Origin: Luscinia megarhynchos
Taxonomy: Eukaryota; Chordata; Aves; Passeriformes; Turdidae
DNA length: 64,000 nucleotides
Reading direction: 5' to 3'
Assembly (NCBI GenBank): GCA_034336665.1
Contig: CM067570.1
Location: forward strand, 9,942,002 to 10,006,001
Position 1 is the first letter of the stretch. Each line of letters starts with the position of its first letter. Both the position numbers and the translations under genes were made by a program. The notes beneath the pieces were generated by a model that was given only the letters and a program-made list of their open reading frames with translations, had not been told where the DNA came from and did no database searches. Of this stretch, positions 11,690 to 23,650 are shown in pieces.

Positions 11690-11899
11690 TTCTTCCCTGT
11701 GAGGCTGGTGAGGCACTGGAGGAGGTTTCCCCCGAAAGCTGTGGGTACCCCATCCCTGGAAGTGTTTGAGCCCAGGCTAAAGAGGCTGTTCCAGGCTTTG
11801 AACAACCTGCTGTAGGAGAAGGTCCCTGCCTAGGGCAGGGGGTTGGAACTAGGGGCAGTCTTCCATCCCTTCCAGCCCAAACCACTCTATGATGTTATG
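11690..11899 (+). mobile_element. CR1 LINE, degraded 3' fragment
   Basis: Carries the CR1 3' phrases CCCATCCCTGGAAGTGTTTG, GGTTGGAACTAGG and CCCTTCCAGCCCAAACCA, ending CTATGATGTTATG. It has lost part of the middle and is diverged, so it is not a recent insertion. Confidence 0.88.
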
Positions 11900-12519
11900 T
11901 AGCCTCATCTAGGTTTTTCTTGTAAACAGAAGTTACAAGAGTTTCACTTTAACAAATCATATTCTGTGAAGTTGAAATCTGCACCTTCCAGTGATGTGGG
12001 AAGAAAAGGAGCTCTTAAAATATGTCATCAAGCTCTTTTCCCTTTGTGAATTCTTTCTGTTGTGGAGCATAGAAAAGGTTGGGCAATACTCCGGAGTACC
12101 TGAGTTTAACTCACAGATAATTCCCTGCTCTGATTTCTTGAGCAATGAGTGACTATAGGCAAAGTAATGGCTCCCTGCAAACACAAAGGATTGTGTTTGT
12201 GTGTCTTACTACTATGTCCAATTCCATCAAAAACTTCATAAGGAACAAAGCTGCCTTATTTGCAGAAGTAAAGCCAGTATTGTATCTGTGTGTGCTAATA
12301 AATTACCTGGGACACCAGCTGAGGTCAAGTGGCAACATCATTCACTTATCTGTGGAAGGGAGGTTTTAGACCTCGGTATTTCACACATGTAACAAAAAAC
12401 CCCAAACAAACCAGGGATTGCTGCTGTTACCTCAAGTATCTTTCTTAAGTCTCTGACTTAATGCAGGCATTCTTAACAAGGGTGACTTTTTTCCTTAGAT
12501 TAGAGAAACAGGCTAAGGC

Positions 12520-12538
12520 AAAAAAAAAAAAAAAAAAA
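12520..12538 (+). repeat. Poly(A) tract, 19 bases
   Basis: Pure A run. No duplicated flanks or upstream gene-like sequence are visible, so it is more likely a simple repeat than a retrocopy tail. Confidence 0.9.
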
Positions 12539-15500
12539 GAAAGCCATAGGTTTAGTCATGTCAGTGGTCCCCAAATAGCATAGGTTGTTATTCAAGCTTG
12601 GACAGCCAGGACAGGTCTACACACCTTCCATAGTACCAGAATTTACCAGAAGAGATGAAAATGTCAAGTCAGATTTGGGATAATGAAGTGGGTATGACAG
12701 ATAAGTCAGTCCAAACACAGATATAGCTCTAAACCTTCCTAGGTAGATCAGACTACCTGCATTAATTACCTGTTTCAAATTAAGTTCAGGCAGGCCATCT
12801 CGTGTGGTTCTCCAAGATTAATGCAAATAGTGTTAGAAATAAAGACTGTCTTCCTGAAAATTCATAGAATTTCTTCCATAATTTCCTTGCACAACAAAGT
12901 CCTACAGCCTGTTCTCCTTCAGCCAGCTGTGGGGATATTCTGGAGTGTTCAGTTACATGAGTCAGGGCTTTTGCCTGCGGGGCCTTAAGTACAGAGGAGT
13001 AAGGTAGGAGATGAGGTCTTATTGCTGAGCTCACTTTAACCTCTGCTTTAAGGTGAAAACAAGAGTCACTGTCACTTTCATGACTGTTCTTGCAATTTGA
13101 GCTGTAACCAGACAGAAGCCTGAAGAAAACAACTTTGCCCCAGCCTTTGATTTGTATTGCAGTTGGTCAGGTCTCTCTTCAGCATAAGCATAGGCCCAGT
13201 TTGTTTTTGGTTGTTTTTTTTTTCTTGAGAAATCTTTTTGGTAAAGAAGAAAGTAGTTTCTGTAGTCTCCAGATTTCTCTTAATCTGTGAAAATGGATTG
13301 TTTCTGTGTTCTTTAACAGTCTTGGGAAGTGTATTCACTATAGCTTTTTGCCTTTTACTGCAGTGGGGTAAAGGAAAGGTGCCTCTCTGTAAGCAGTCCA
13401 CACTGCTTTCCCATTCAAGGCTTGGTGGAAATGCCACAGCTACATGGGGACTTTTTTCAGGGATGAAATTGTATGTGAGCAAGATGTGTTTTGGAAACAA
13501 GGGCATGAAATTCACATTTACACAGATCCTGTGGTTATACCTAAATGCATCATCAGTGATTGGTTTCACTATTTGAAGACCAAACTCCAAGCTGAACTGA
13601 AAGCCCAATGCTTTCACAGACATCTTCTGTTCATCGTGGCACAGAATGGAGAGAATGTTATCCAAAGGCTCTTCAGTTGTACTCCTGGCCCCTACACAAG
13701 ACTGGAGTCACAGTGCAAAGGCATGCAACAATCCCCAGCCATGAAGTGACCCCAGTAGTATTGCAAGTTCATAGGCAGGGGCACATGCTGAAAATCTCCT
13801 TTTTGCATTCATGGCAATATCCATTACTGAAGTTTTTACACTGCTCCAAAGACAGTGTAAAATTGGTGCTTCATTGACTGCAAAAAGAGCAGTTTAAACA
13901 GCTCAAAGTGTAGTGACCATCTGTGTTACAGCTAACATTATGTGGTTTATAGGCTCTTTAGGCATTTTGAATGTCTAAAGACCACTTAGAAGTATTATTT
14001 CTTTTAAGACTCCTGGTTTTGTCCAAGCCCATGATGAATTCTGGCTATTTCTCCATTGCAATCATAAAGCCAAAACATATATTTTCTTACTGCCTCCTCC
14101 CAGATTCTATTCTGTATTTAGAAGCTAGCAGTGATGGGTTTGGACTTGCAATTATGATATTAAGCTAAGTGTAAAATATTTTCCTTGGCATAATCTAGAG
14201 TATAAATAGCTTTAACATCAGTTTCTGGTTCTCTTTATTCCCTGGGGAATGCCAGTTCTCTTCCATAGTTAGTCTCAGTAGTAAAATCATCCCAACAGCA
14301 CTCTTGCTCCAGCACTCCCTTTCCAAGAAACACAAGCAAACCAGGGCCAGGTACTCTGCTCTACTCCCCAAGGTTTCAGACAGACAACACTGGGAAGATG
14401 TTCCCCTAAATTCCCTGAAACTTCACCCCCTTCCCTCCCAGTCTGCAGAGATGGAGCAGTTCACCATGACACTGAGCTCTCTCCAGCACAAGTGTTGTCT
14501 CCAACCAAAGTTTCATTTCCACTCGAAGAATTTTCAGTGTGGCATTTGTTTGTCCCACGCAGGTCCCTGGGCAATAACATGTAATTGAAGGACTACTGAT
14601 TTCCACATTCCCTCTGTAACACCAAATACATGGGAATGCTGACACCTTGTCCATCTTTTCAGCCATGACCCTTTGTGTGAGAGAGCAGCCTGTAAGAGCT
14701 GAAGCAAGAGTTTAAGTGACTACATTAATAGCAGTCATTGACTGAGGAGCAACAGGCCCAGATCAGATTTTGAAGTGAGTTTTTGCAAAAGCACTCACTA
14801 TTTTTATTTTTAAAACACTATCCATCATCAATCCAATTTACTCAGAGTAATATATACTGAGCAAATATAGGCATCTGCCTGTTCAAGCTTCCTACTTCTT
14901 CCGGGAGCATTCCTGAACAGGGTGCTGCAATCACTGCTGTGCTATTAGGGAGCATCTGAGAGTCACTGACCACCTTCCCTCTGCAAGTGGTGATCACACC
15001 TGCAATCACAATGTCACCTGAGATAACAGTGTGTACAGACTGTGGAGCCCATTCATACCCTGTGTTGGGTGAACACACATCTCACGTGTCATCACTGTCT
15101 TTACTCCACTTGTGCCATCTTAATCCAGCCCTAATCCTTACAAAAGGGTTAAGAGCATCCCCTGGGAAATCACTGCTCCAAGAGCCATGCTCAGAGTGCA
15201 GTCACTGCAGCAGAGCTCTCTCCCAGCAGCTGGCTCTGGAAACAGGAGCAGGAATGGTCACCACAAACCCAGGAAAAGAGTCGGACACCGCTCGTTCCTG
15301 CAGCTCAGGCACAGCCGCCATTGTTGGTGCTGCTTAGGAAATATTCCAGGCACTGTGTAATTGTTTATGCTCAGATTCTTTTATCAACACTTAATTAACT
15401 GCAGTTACAACACATGTTCACCATTAATATTTTAAATTACTGAGATGTTTGCTGAATCTGTTCTGATGGCCTTCTTGGAAACTTCCAGCAAAGGTTCCAA

Positions 15501-17635
15501 AAGTGATAAGATGTAGTCCTGTGCCTGCAGGACTTGGCCCCTCCTTGCTTAAGGGTCTTCAGCCATGATCTTGGGTGATATCTACATTTCATGGTCATGA
15601 CAGTATAAAAGGGGCCATTTCTGAAAGTTATCTGAAGTTAATTTTCCTCCTTTGTAAACAGCTCTGGGCATTTCTAAACCACTGTTTTACTCGGCTACAA
15701 CAAAAGCTGTTGTCATCCAGCCATGCTGCAGAAAGTGGTTGCTTTGGATTTGGCCACATCTTCCAAATACACTGTTTCATCAGTCATTTCATCCCACAGA
15801 AGCCACAATTAGAAACATTTTGCTCCTAAATTCCAGAAACAACTTCTAAAAGCCTAGAAATTTCCCCCCAGTTGGCTTCTTCAGCTGGTTCCCCTCTGCT
15901 GAAGTAACTGAGCAGCAGCTTTTTCACCTTTTAAACAGGAACACACGAAATGTACCCAAAGTCTGGTTTCCCTTTTACTGAGACCTGGGAGGACTGCAAA
16001 TGAAAGTCATTTTAGAGTGCCTGAGTTTTGTTGAAAAATCATTCAGGGCTCCAAAAATTAGCAAAAGAACCCTTCTCCTTTTGAAGTTTACTTTACAGGC
16101 TTGCGACAAGATTCATTACTTGAGTCACAAGGCTTGTAATTGATCATTCTCAGCCTGTGCTCAGACAGCCTGGCGGTGTAGTATGCCAAGTCACCAGGGA
16201 TTTAATGTTTGTGGGTTTGCAGAGTTTTAAAGAAGTTATTCTGGCAGTTTAAGGGGACATTAACTAGTCTTGTTGTTCCCATCCACCTCTTGTGAGTATT
16301 GACAATTGAATCAGGGTTACAAGTAATGTGTTCTTTCTGTGTTATTACACTGAATAACACTGACAGACTGTGCTTTTTTCCTCTGGAGCAGTTTTGCATT
16401 TCTTGGTCTAATCTTCGTGGCTTTATGCTTATATATTAAAGCCTCTCCCTTTCCTTCCTGCCATACTTCTCTCCTTGCAAATACCACATTGTATGTGAGT
16501 CTGCTCCCATCTTCCTTCCAGTGCAAACCATACCAGGATAAGACTCTTCCTCAGTTATCCACTGGAGAAAAAAAACTCTTACCATAATGGAATCTCTATG
16601 TCTGTGAGTAGTTAATTGTAAATCATAGTTCTAACTTCCAGGGACCCTCCAAGCCAAATTCCCCAAAGAATGCTTGTAAAAGTCTTTGTACTTGTAATCA
16701 GTCTAAGTTTTTCAGCTCTGGGCCTGTGAAGGAACTCTGCATCTCAGTTTTAGGATCAGAACCTTTATTTGCTAGATTATTCAGTCCTATCACTGTTTAA
16801 CAGAGAAGCTAATAGCTGACAGGATATATTAGTTAAGCTTGTTAATTCTGGTCTTCCTACTCCATCCATAATTGATAATAAATTGCTATATTCTCATATA
16901 AATTGCAATATTCTTTGGTCCCAATGTGTTCTCGTTTTCCCATTTTCTAATTAGGCTGACCAAGGAGCTGCTGTTAAACTTCTTGCTAAACTGCAGTTTT
17001 CAGCAGGATTTTTCATAATCACTTTTCCCATATGGGATTATATTTTTTGCCTGGCAGCGGAGTTCTGTCAGCAATCTCCTACCTGAGCCTTGAATGTACC
17101 AAACACATTGGGAGGAAATCATGCTTTTGTCCTATTTATTTTCCTTCCAAATAATTTCTATGTTTCAGTGAAACTTTAAAAGAAACCCAGAAGGTGGAAG
17201 TAGTGACTGTGATAGCCCTGATCTCTGAGGAAATATTACCGTGAAAATTCAGCTGGAGCTATCCTGGCCTTTCTCCTTCACCACTGAGCTCTAGTGCTGG
17301 ACCTGCTCTGGCATCATTACACTGGATGTACAGTTCTCCTGAAGAGCTCAAAGCACAGTGAAATCTGCAAGTTTTGTGAGACAGACATATAGCAAAAACT
17401 TGCTTTGTTATATGACTTTGGAGCTTTGTAGCTCCACTGGTTAATTCTGATCATCTGGAGTCGGTTAAGCATGAATGAGTGCTCTAAAGGTGCAAGGCAA
17501 AATAGTGCTGCCCATCTTATTAGACAGACATATCTAGGAATAGCATTGCTCCCCTCATTTCTCAAGGAAGGAGCTTGGGCCCAACTTATTACAGTGACAA
17601 TGGATGGCAGTGAAAGTCAGACTGGGACTAAAACA

Positions 17636-17690
17636 GATGTGAGAGAAAGGGAGGGAGAGAGAAGGAGAGAATCAAAGGAAAGAGGGAGAA
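17636..17690 (+). repeat. GA-rich purine tract
   Basis: Purine-only or nearly purine-only stretch of GAGA/GGGA units on the + strand, interrupted by TCAAAG. Confidence 0.8.
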
Positions 17691-20394
17691 AATCTCTCGT
17701 GTAGATAAAAGAGGAAAATAACCTTCTGCACAATTGACAGCAGCAAACACCAGGCTGGTGACATTGCCCATCTTTACACTTCCAGGATAGCTGAGTCACT
17801 GGAACTCCTGAAGGCCACCTTCACTGTTAGGTGTCCTCACAGTTTATATTCTGTCACTTTTGGGCTTCTCCTCTCCACTTTTATTTCTAAAAATCAGTTG
17901 CTAGAATGCCTTTATTTTTTCAGTTTAAGCATGCCTGGACCTACAAAGGATTCCAGTTAGCTCTAGCAGGCACAAGGTATGTTGTTTCTTTGGAAACATC
18001 AACTCTAATTAAAACAGTAGTGCAGATATAATGCCCTTAGGTGTCTCCAATCCAAGGCATATTTGGGATAATGGGAGATGAGATAATTTCTCATCAAAGT
18101 GTAAAGGTCATTTTGGGGACTAGTGGCATCACCTCCAGTTTGCTCATTTGTAAATAAATATCCAAGTGTCAGTTGACATTGTGTAGTTCAGAACTGGCAG
18201 TCAAGCACTTGACATCCGTTGATAGAATACACAGTTTCACAATCCTACTGTCCCTTTATTACTCTCTCTCTAGACTGTCACATGCATGGCCACATTAAAA
18301 GAAGATGACATTACATGCATTAAAATGCTAACATTTGCTATTCAGCTTTATTGAAGCCAAATTAATTCTGGATGGAGCTGATACCTCGGACACAGATTAC
18401 ATGTACAGAGAAAAGGGGCTTTCCAACAGCCATTGTCCAGCCAAAAGCCTCAGGTAGAGGAGTGTTAACAGTAGTCAATCTGTTCATACTTAGACTGTTT
18501 TCAAATTATAATGAAAGCATATAATATTTTTTTTGCTAAGGATTTGATTTTAAATCTCTTTGATTAATTGTTTTCAACCTATCATTACATTTGCCTTAAT
18601 GAGATTACCTTATAGCCATAGTTGCATGAATAACTAGTTCATTAATGGGCTCAGTTCTTTAGAAATAGAGCAAATTATTTGAAATGTTCTCAGAAAAAAA
18701 GTCTTTTGCACTAGAAAAACTGTTAGAGCTTTAATTGCAAGTTTTATTGCAAATCATTTAGCACTTGAATGCCTCTACTGATGAATAGGAGTCTGATCCG
18801 AGTCTCACACTCTAGCTCATTCTCTTAATTAATTATGGCCATTTTTCTGTGCAGTCAACACAATTATTTCTATTGTTATAAGGCTAAAAGACTGCAAACT
18901 AGATTCTGTTTTAGAAGATGAGGGATATATAGAGAGAAAAAATCCTGAAAGTCTAGTACAAATAGGCAAAGAATATGTGTAATTAATTATTATTAGAACC
19001 TCTATTTAAAAGCAGGGGAGGTTGAGATACAGAAAGCTGCCCAAATCAGATTACATTGTAAGACTGTGGTAAAGAAATTAAAATGTTTCTTGAGCACCAT
19101 GGCTGTGGTGAAAACATTTCCCTTTGATGTGACTAGGCTGCCTCTAATTTCCCATCTCCAGCTCACATGAGAGACACGTTTCTGTTCCCAATGAATCCGG
19201 GATAAAAGCAATATGTGCAACATGCAAGCACGTCAAACAGCTCCTGTCAAAAATTAAACTCTGGCAGGAAAACATATAGGCTGAGGGGGTTTCTGCAGTT
19301 TGTTTGGGGGCTGGATTTTGGAGTCCTTTTTTGATTGTTTGTAACCCCAGCCTCCTGGATATTTAGGAAGTCATGCAACTGATGTGAGCATGATTTCCAA
19401 CTTACATGTATGCAGCTGCTTGGAAGCCTCTCCTCTAACGGGTAAAATTGCAACTCATTATTTTTTTTTAATGTATGTGAAAGCATTGGGAATTGGAATG
19501 CTTAGAGACATTCTATTCACAACACTTCTATTCACATGTGGAAACATCTCTTCCTCTTCTGTGCTTCTCACCCCAATCCGGAAAGTGTAGCTGGTCAGAA
19601 AGGTTGTTCTTTCTGCTGAAACCCTCATCACTTCTGAGGTGGCCCATGAAGGAGCTAAATCAGCACCACTGAGGAGATAAGTCTGAGCAATAATCTGAAT
19701 TAAGAATAATTAAGATATACTAGAAATACATCTAGACCTTAGAAAATCTACACCCTGCTCATAAAATTATCAATGTACCTTTTGAGAGACACTTTTTGTG
19801 TAGAAGTAGGAGTTAATGAGTGTGGGAGGAATACTGACTCTCTTCTCTTGCAGCAAGCATACTAATAAACAGTCAGATATTACCATAATTCATCTGGATC
19901 TCACTTTTCAGGGCTTGGTTTTCTTATTCTTTAAGGTAGACATTCTGCAATGCTCCATCCAATAGAAACATCCATTATGATGAAATGACACCAAAGATCT
20001 GGGGATGTAAGCAAGCTGTGGGTAGTACCTATTTGAAAATTCAGAAAAAGCTTGAAAAGTTTGTTAGAAGAATCTGCTGGTTATGATATTTCTGCTCCAC
20101 TCTGCTCCACTCCTTTATTCTGCAATTCACCAAAAACATATTTAGCATTTTGAGCTGTCACAGCCATCAATCTTCAAATATTTCAAGCTCATTCAAAGGA
20201 ACTGTTTTTGAAAATAATCAGGTTTGACATCTGCATTGCCATAACATCTTAGTCTGTTTTGGAGATCAGAGAGGCAAACTAGGCATCTTTTCCCAGATTA
20301 AGGCTTGGAAAAAATCTTAGTCCTCTGCTTAATGACTAAATATTGCCTTCATGCTAAAGACAGTGGCACACATATACCTATGTATAGTTATGCA

Positions 20395-20466
20395 TTTTGA
20401 GCCAGTTATATGTAGTTTTATGTAGTTATACATGTAGTATACAGCTACATGTAGTTATATATATAG
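20395..20466. repeat. AT-rich tract with repeated TGTAGTTATA-like units and inverted arms
   Basis: Units such as TATGTAGTT and ATGTAGTTATA recur at about 10-17 base spacing. The phrases TACATGTAG and CTACATGTA form an inverted pair around 20430-20452. Confidence 0.65.
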
Positions 20467-22967
20467 AGGCAAAAAAATCCTACAGCCACAACATAATTTC
20501 TTAAAGACTCTAATATTATATTAATCCTTATGGTGGGATAACAGAGCATTAGTCACAGTTTTCTGTATCCAAAGCACTTCCAGAAACAAAATCCACAAAG
20601 TGCACACGTTCAGCAGAGTCGAGTCCTGGCAGGGATCTCTGGATGTCTTAATGAATGCCAGGTACAAAATACGTACCCACAGCTGCTGCCCTTCCCAGCT
20701 AGCAGCTTGTGCTGGAGCAGCATCAAAGCTGGCTGCAGGCATAGCAAATCTATGCACCTGCACTGAGTAATTACTGAGCCTAATGCCAGTATGGATTAGC
20801 TTCAATGCTCTTGTGAAAAAGTATGGATTAACTCACAGCATTCAGTTTATTACAGCTGTCCTACTGCACATCCAGTTTTTATGGGCTCTTATAAAGCAAT
20901 ATCCATCTATGTTCTCTTTTGATTTCTGATGATGAAGTCCTTCAGCTGTGACATTGGAGTGCACTTCAAAGCTACCCCTTCTTCTGCTTTTCTGCCCCAC
21001 TTTTTTTTTCCATTTCAAACTCAGCATTAATTTGTAGGTTACTGGTCATGTCCTGCCACCACATGTACACTTAATGTCTATTTCCAATGTCTATTTTCTA
21101 CTTCTTTTATATATAATTTCACTTTTTAATGTCTTTGTGCAAATTTTTTCCTCATCATCTGGAACCAGTGTGAAGACTGGATATCCATAAAAGGCAGTTT
21201 AGAGATCGTTTCTAAAAATCAAAATGGCTTTGACAACCAGTGCTGTCTGCAGTGGGTACCCAGCTAATGAGAGCTCCATTTAGACACTCCTGACTTATGG
21301 TCAGTATTTTCCTCTTCTGGAATAAGTCCGGAAACATAGAAATGAACAGCTTCTTCTTCTGTAGCCATTCTCTTCAGCTGTCCTTGAAACCATGTAAAAT
21401 TATTCTTATTGTCAACTTGTAATTTCTTTTCTGTGAAAATGTAATAAAGTTAAAAATAAATTTCAGCTCTAATGCTCTGTCTGTGCTATGTATACCTGTT
21501 GTGTCTAGACTGTGAGCAATGAGAACCAGACACCATCTGAAATGTTGATTTACTCTATTAAGGAAATGAGACTTATATGATCCTGGTATCTGTCTGAGTC
21601 TCTTTAATAGCTTTTGAACTCATTGCCTGATTTTGAGCTAATGTGACAGAAGGGAGGGAACACGATAATTGGCCTGCTACAAATTTCAAAAACATTAGAA
21701 GTTGTATGGAAGAGAGCGAGCTGTAAATGCCCTGAAAGCCTGCTGCAAGAATGCTCATATAGGCTGAGATTATCCATACAGTAAAGATCTCTTAGAAATT
21801 TCCCCTCTGCAGGAAAAAAGCCAAAACCCAAACACCTAGAATCTGAAATTGTAGTTGATCAAGAAATACAAATAAACAGCAACTGAAGCTTTATTTAGGC
21901 TGTGCCCAGGGAATTAGTCTGCTTATCTGTCAAAAAGCAGCACCACATCTTGTGATGCACAGGAGGAGCTATCACTAGAGCAAGAAAGGGATCAGATTTT
22001 CCTGATACTGGGGTGGGGATCAGCCCCAGGGGCTGGGGATGGCAGCCTGTGGAGCTGGCACTGCTTGGAACAGACAGTAAGCTGCATCAAAGCTGTGCAA
22101 AACCAGAGTTTTCTATAAGTGTACTTTTTCGTATTTGGCTTCCAAATTATTTATTTAGGGACTGCAAAGGTGTAAAGCAGCCCATGACAAAAGCAGTTCT
22201 TTTGATCAGAAATGACTTGAATACCCAATGTTTCACTGCAGGGCTGCAGAGAAAAAAAGATGCCAACTTTGATGTCTGCAGATTCTCTGCTGCAAGGAAG
22301 ACAATCTATTTTTAAATTGCTCTTTTCCTAGCACAGGTGAAAGAAAGAGTGTAACTGGTATTAAGAAACTGCCCCTGGAACTCATAATTCATAGTAACAC
22401 TGTGCTACAAGCAGATACAGTGTATTTTACACTGAGCACGTGGGGTAAGACCAGGAGGAAGAACAGAGAAAGATCAGAGGGGGAAAAGAGGGGTTGCATT
22501 TCTTTTCAGTACTATGTGTCTCTGAGCTGGTACTCATTTCTGTGCTCAGCCAATTTAAGCCTGAAAGTTCAGGGACACTCTGAAGTTATCCTGTGCTTAG
22601 CTCAAGGGAGAAAATGAGACAGAGTCAGCTGCTTTTCCATCTAGTTTCCTTCTCCTTGAGGAGTCCTGTTGCTCTCTAGCAGAGAAGGGAGCCCTTGCTT
22701 TGGGGATGGAGGAGAAGGTCTAACTCTAGGAATGAAAATTTGGCTGTGCTGATGGTGTGCCAACCTCACTAGCTGTAGTTGGTGCTTTGGAAATGGTCTA
22801 GAGAGGGAATGATTTCATTTAGAGTATAGTTAATTCATTTTCTCTCCATAATGAAAACTGCTTAATCAAATGCTTCTCTTCATCCTCTTCTCCAAAGCAT
22901 CCTGTGGATGCAGCATCCCACATGGAGCCAAGCACCTGATCTGTAACCAGCTGCTTTATTCCATCAG

Positions 22968-22981
22968 GCACGAGAGGGCAC
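22968..22981 (+). promoter_or_regulatory. CTCF-like motif
   Basis: GCACGAGAGGGCAC fits the CTCF core at 12 of 14 positions by eye, including the AGAGGGCAC core. Intergenic, about 9 kb upstream of the CpG island. Confidence 0.3.
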
Positions 22982-23375
22982 TGTCAAATGGGGTCTATTC
23001 TCCTCTACCCGAGAGGTTGAAGAAACACCAGAGAGTTTATCATATCTCCATGCCTGGGAGCTATGGCAAGCAATTAAACTTTTTAACGTTGTTTTTTACA
23101 CCTGTTTGTTCTGGTGTTGTAAGATGCCAGCAGTAGGGGGATGTATTGATTGTGTAAGTAAAATTAATAAAGGACACCACCACTGTGATTTATCCAATTT
23201 CTTTGCAATCACAAAAAAAGGAACAAGAACTTGTCTCATTTAGTTCTCACCCTGCACCCAGATTCTAAGCAGCATTTAGCTTTCCTTGGAGAGGAGATGA
23301 AGGAGGGTAGGGGGTATTTTCTTAAGAAAAAAAATTTAACCTTGCACAAATTATTCCTCTGGTTTAGTTGTTTTT

Positions 23376-23376
<1 letters not shown>

Positions 23377-23411
<35 letters not shown>
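23377..23411 (+). repeat. Poly(T) tract, 35 bases
   Basis: Uninterrupted T run, the longest homopolymer in the window, followed by CTTTCTTG. Avian CR1 elements do not end in poly(A), so this is not an ordinary CR1 tail. Its length may be uncertain in the assembly. Confidence 0.9.
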
Positions 23412-23477
23412 CTTTCTTGTTTTCTTTTAAATGGTATCAGACAGGCAGTAGCCAACAATGATTTAAAGTATATTTTC

Positions 23478-23650
23478 TCAGTACAGGCCTAGATTATGGA
23501 ACTCCCTGCCACAGGACACTTTGGAGTCAGAGTGCTAGCAGGACCTGAAAGAATCTGAGTGTGTTCCTGGAAACCAGCAAATGCTGAGTACTCAAAAGGA
23601 ACAGGCTTTAGGGTAGTGCTCCAGGCACAACCTCTAAGAGGGGAATATTG
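23478..23650 (+). mobile_element. Very old CR1-like LINE, 3' fragment
   Basis: ATGGAACTCCCTGCCACAGG, then AGCAGGACCTGAAAGAATCTG, TTTAGGG and CAACCTCTAAGAGGG occur in the order found near the 3' end of old reptile/turtle-type CR1 elements. It is heavily diverged and lacks the younger avian 3' repeat. Confidence 0.6.

Larger units (their letters stand above)
11900..23370. other. Intergenic region with only simple repeats seen
   Basis: About 11.5 kb without a recognised gene. It includes an A19 tract at 12520-12538, a GA-rich tract at 17636-17690, and an AT-rich TGTAGTTATA-type tract at 20395-20466. A 195-codon antisense open frame lies at 13078-13665, and other open frames are shorter. I recognised no protein family, RNA gene or intact transposon. 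Confidence 0.6.

Noticed and set aside
21185..21194. CArG-box-like CCATAAAAGG (and CCTTTTTTGG at 25818-25827) as SRF sites for a smooth-muscle gene
   Set aside because: Several matches to this short motif are expected by chance in 64 kb, and both are 6-11 kb from the CpG island.
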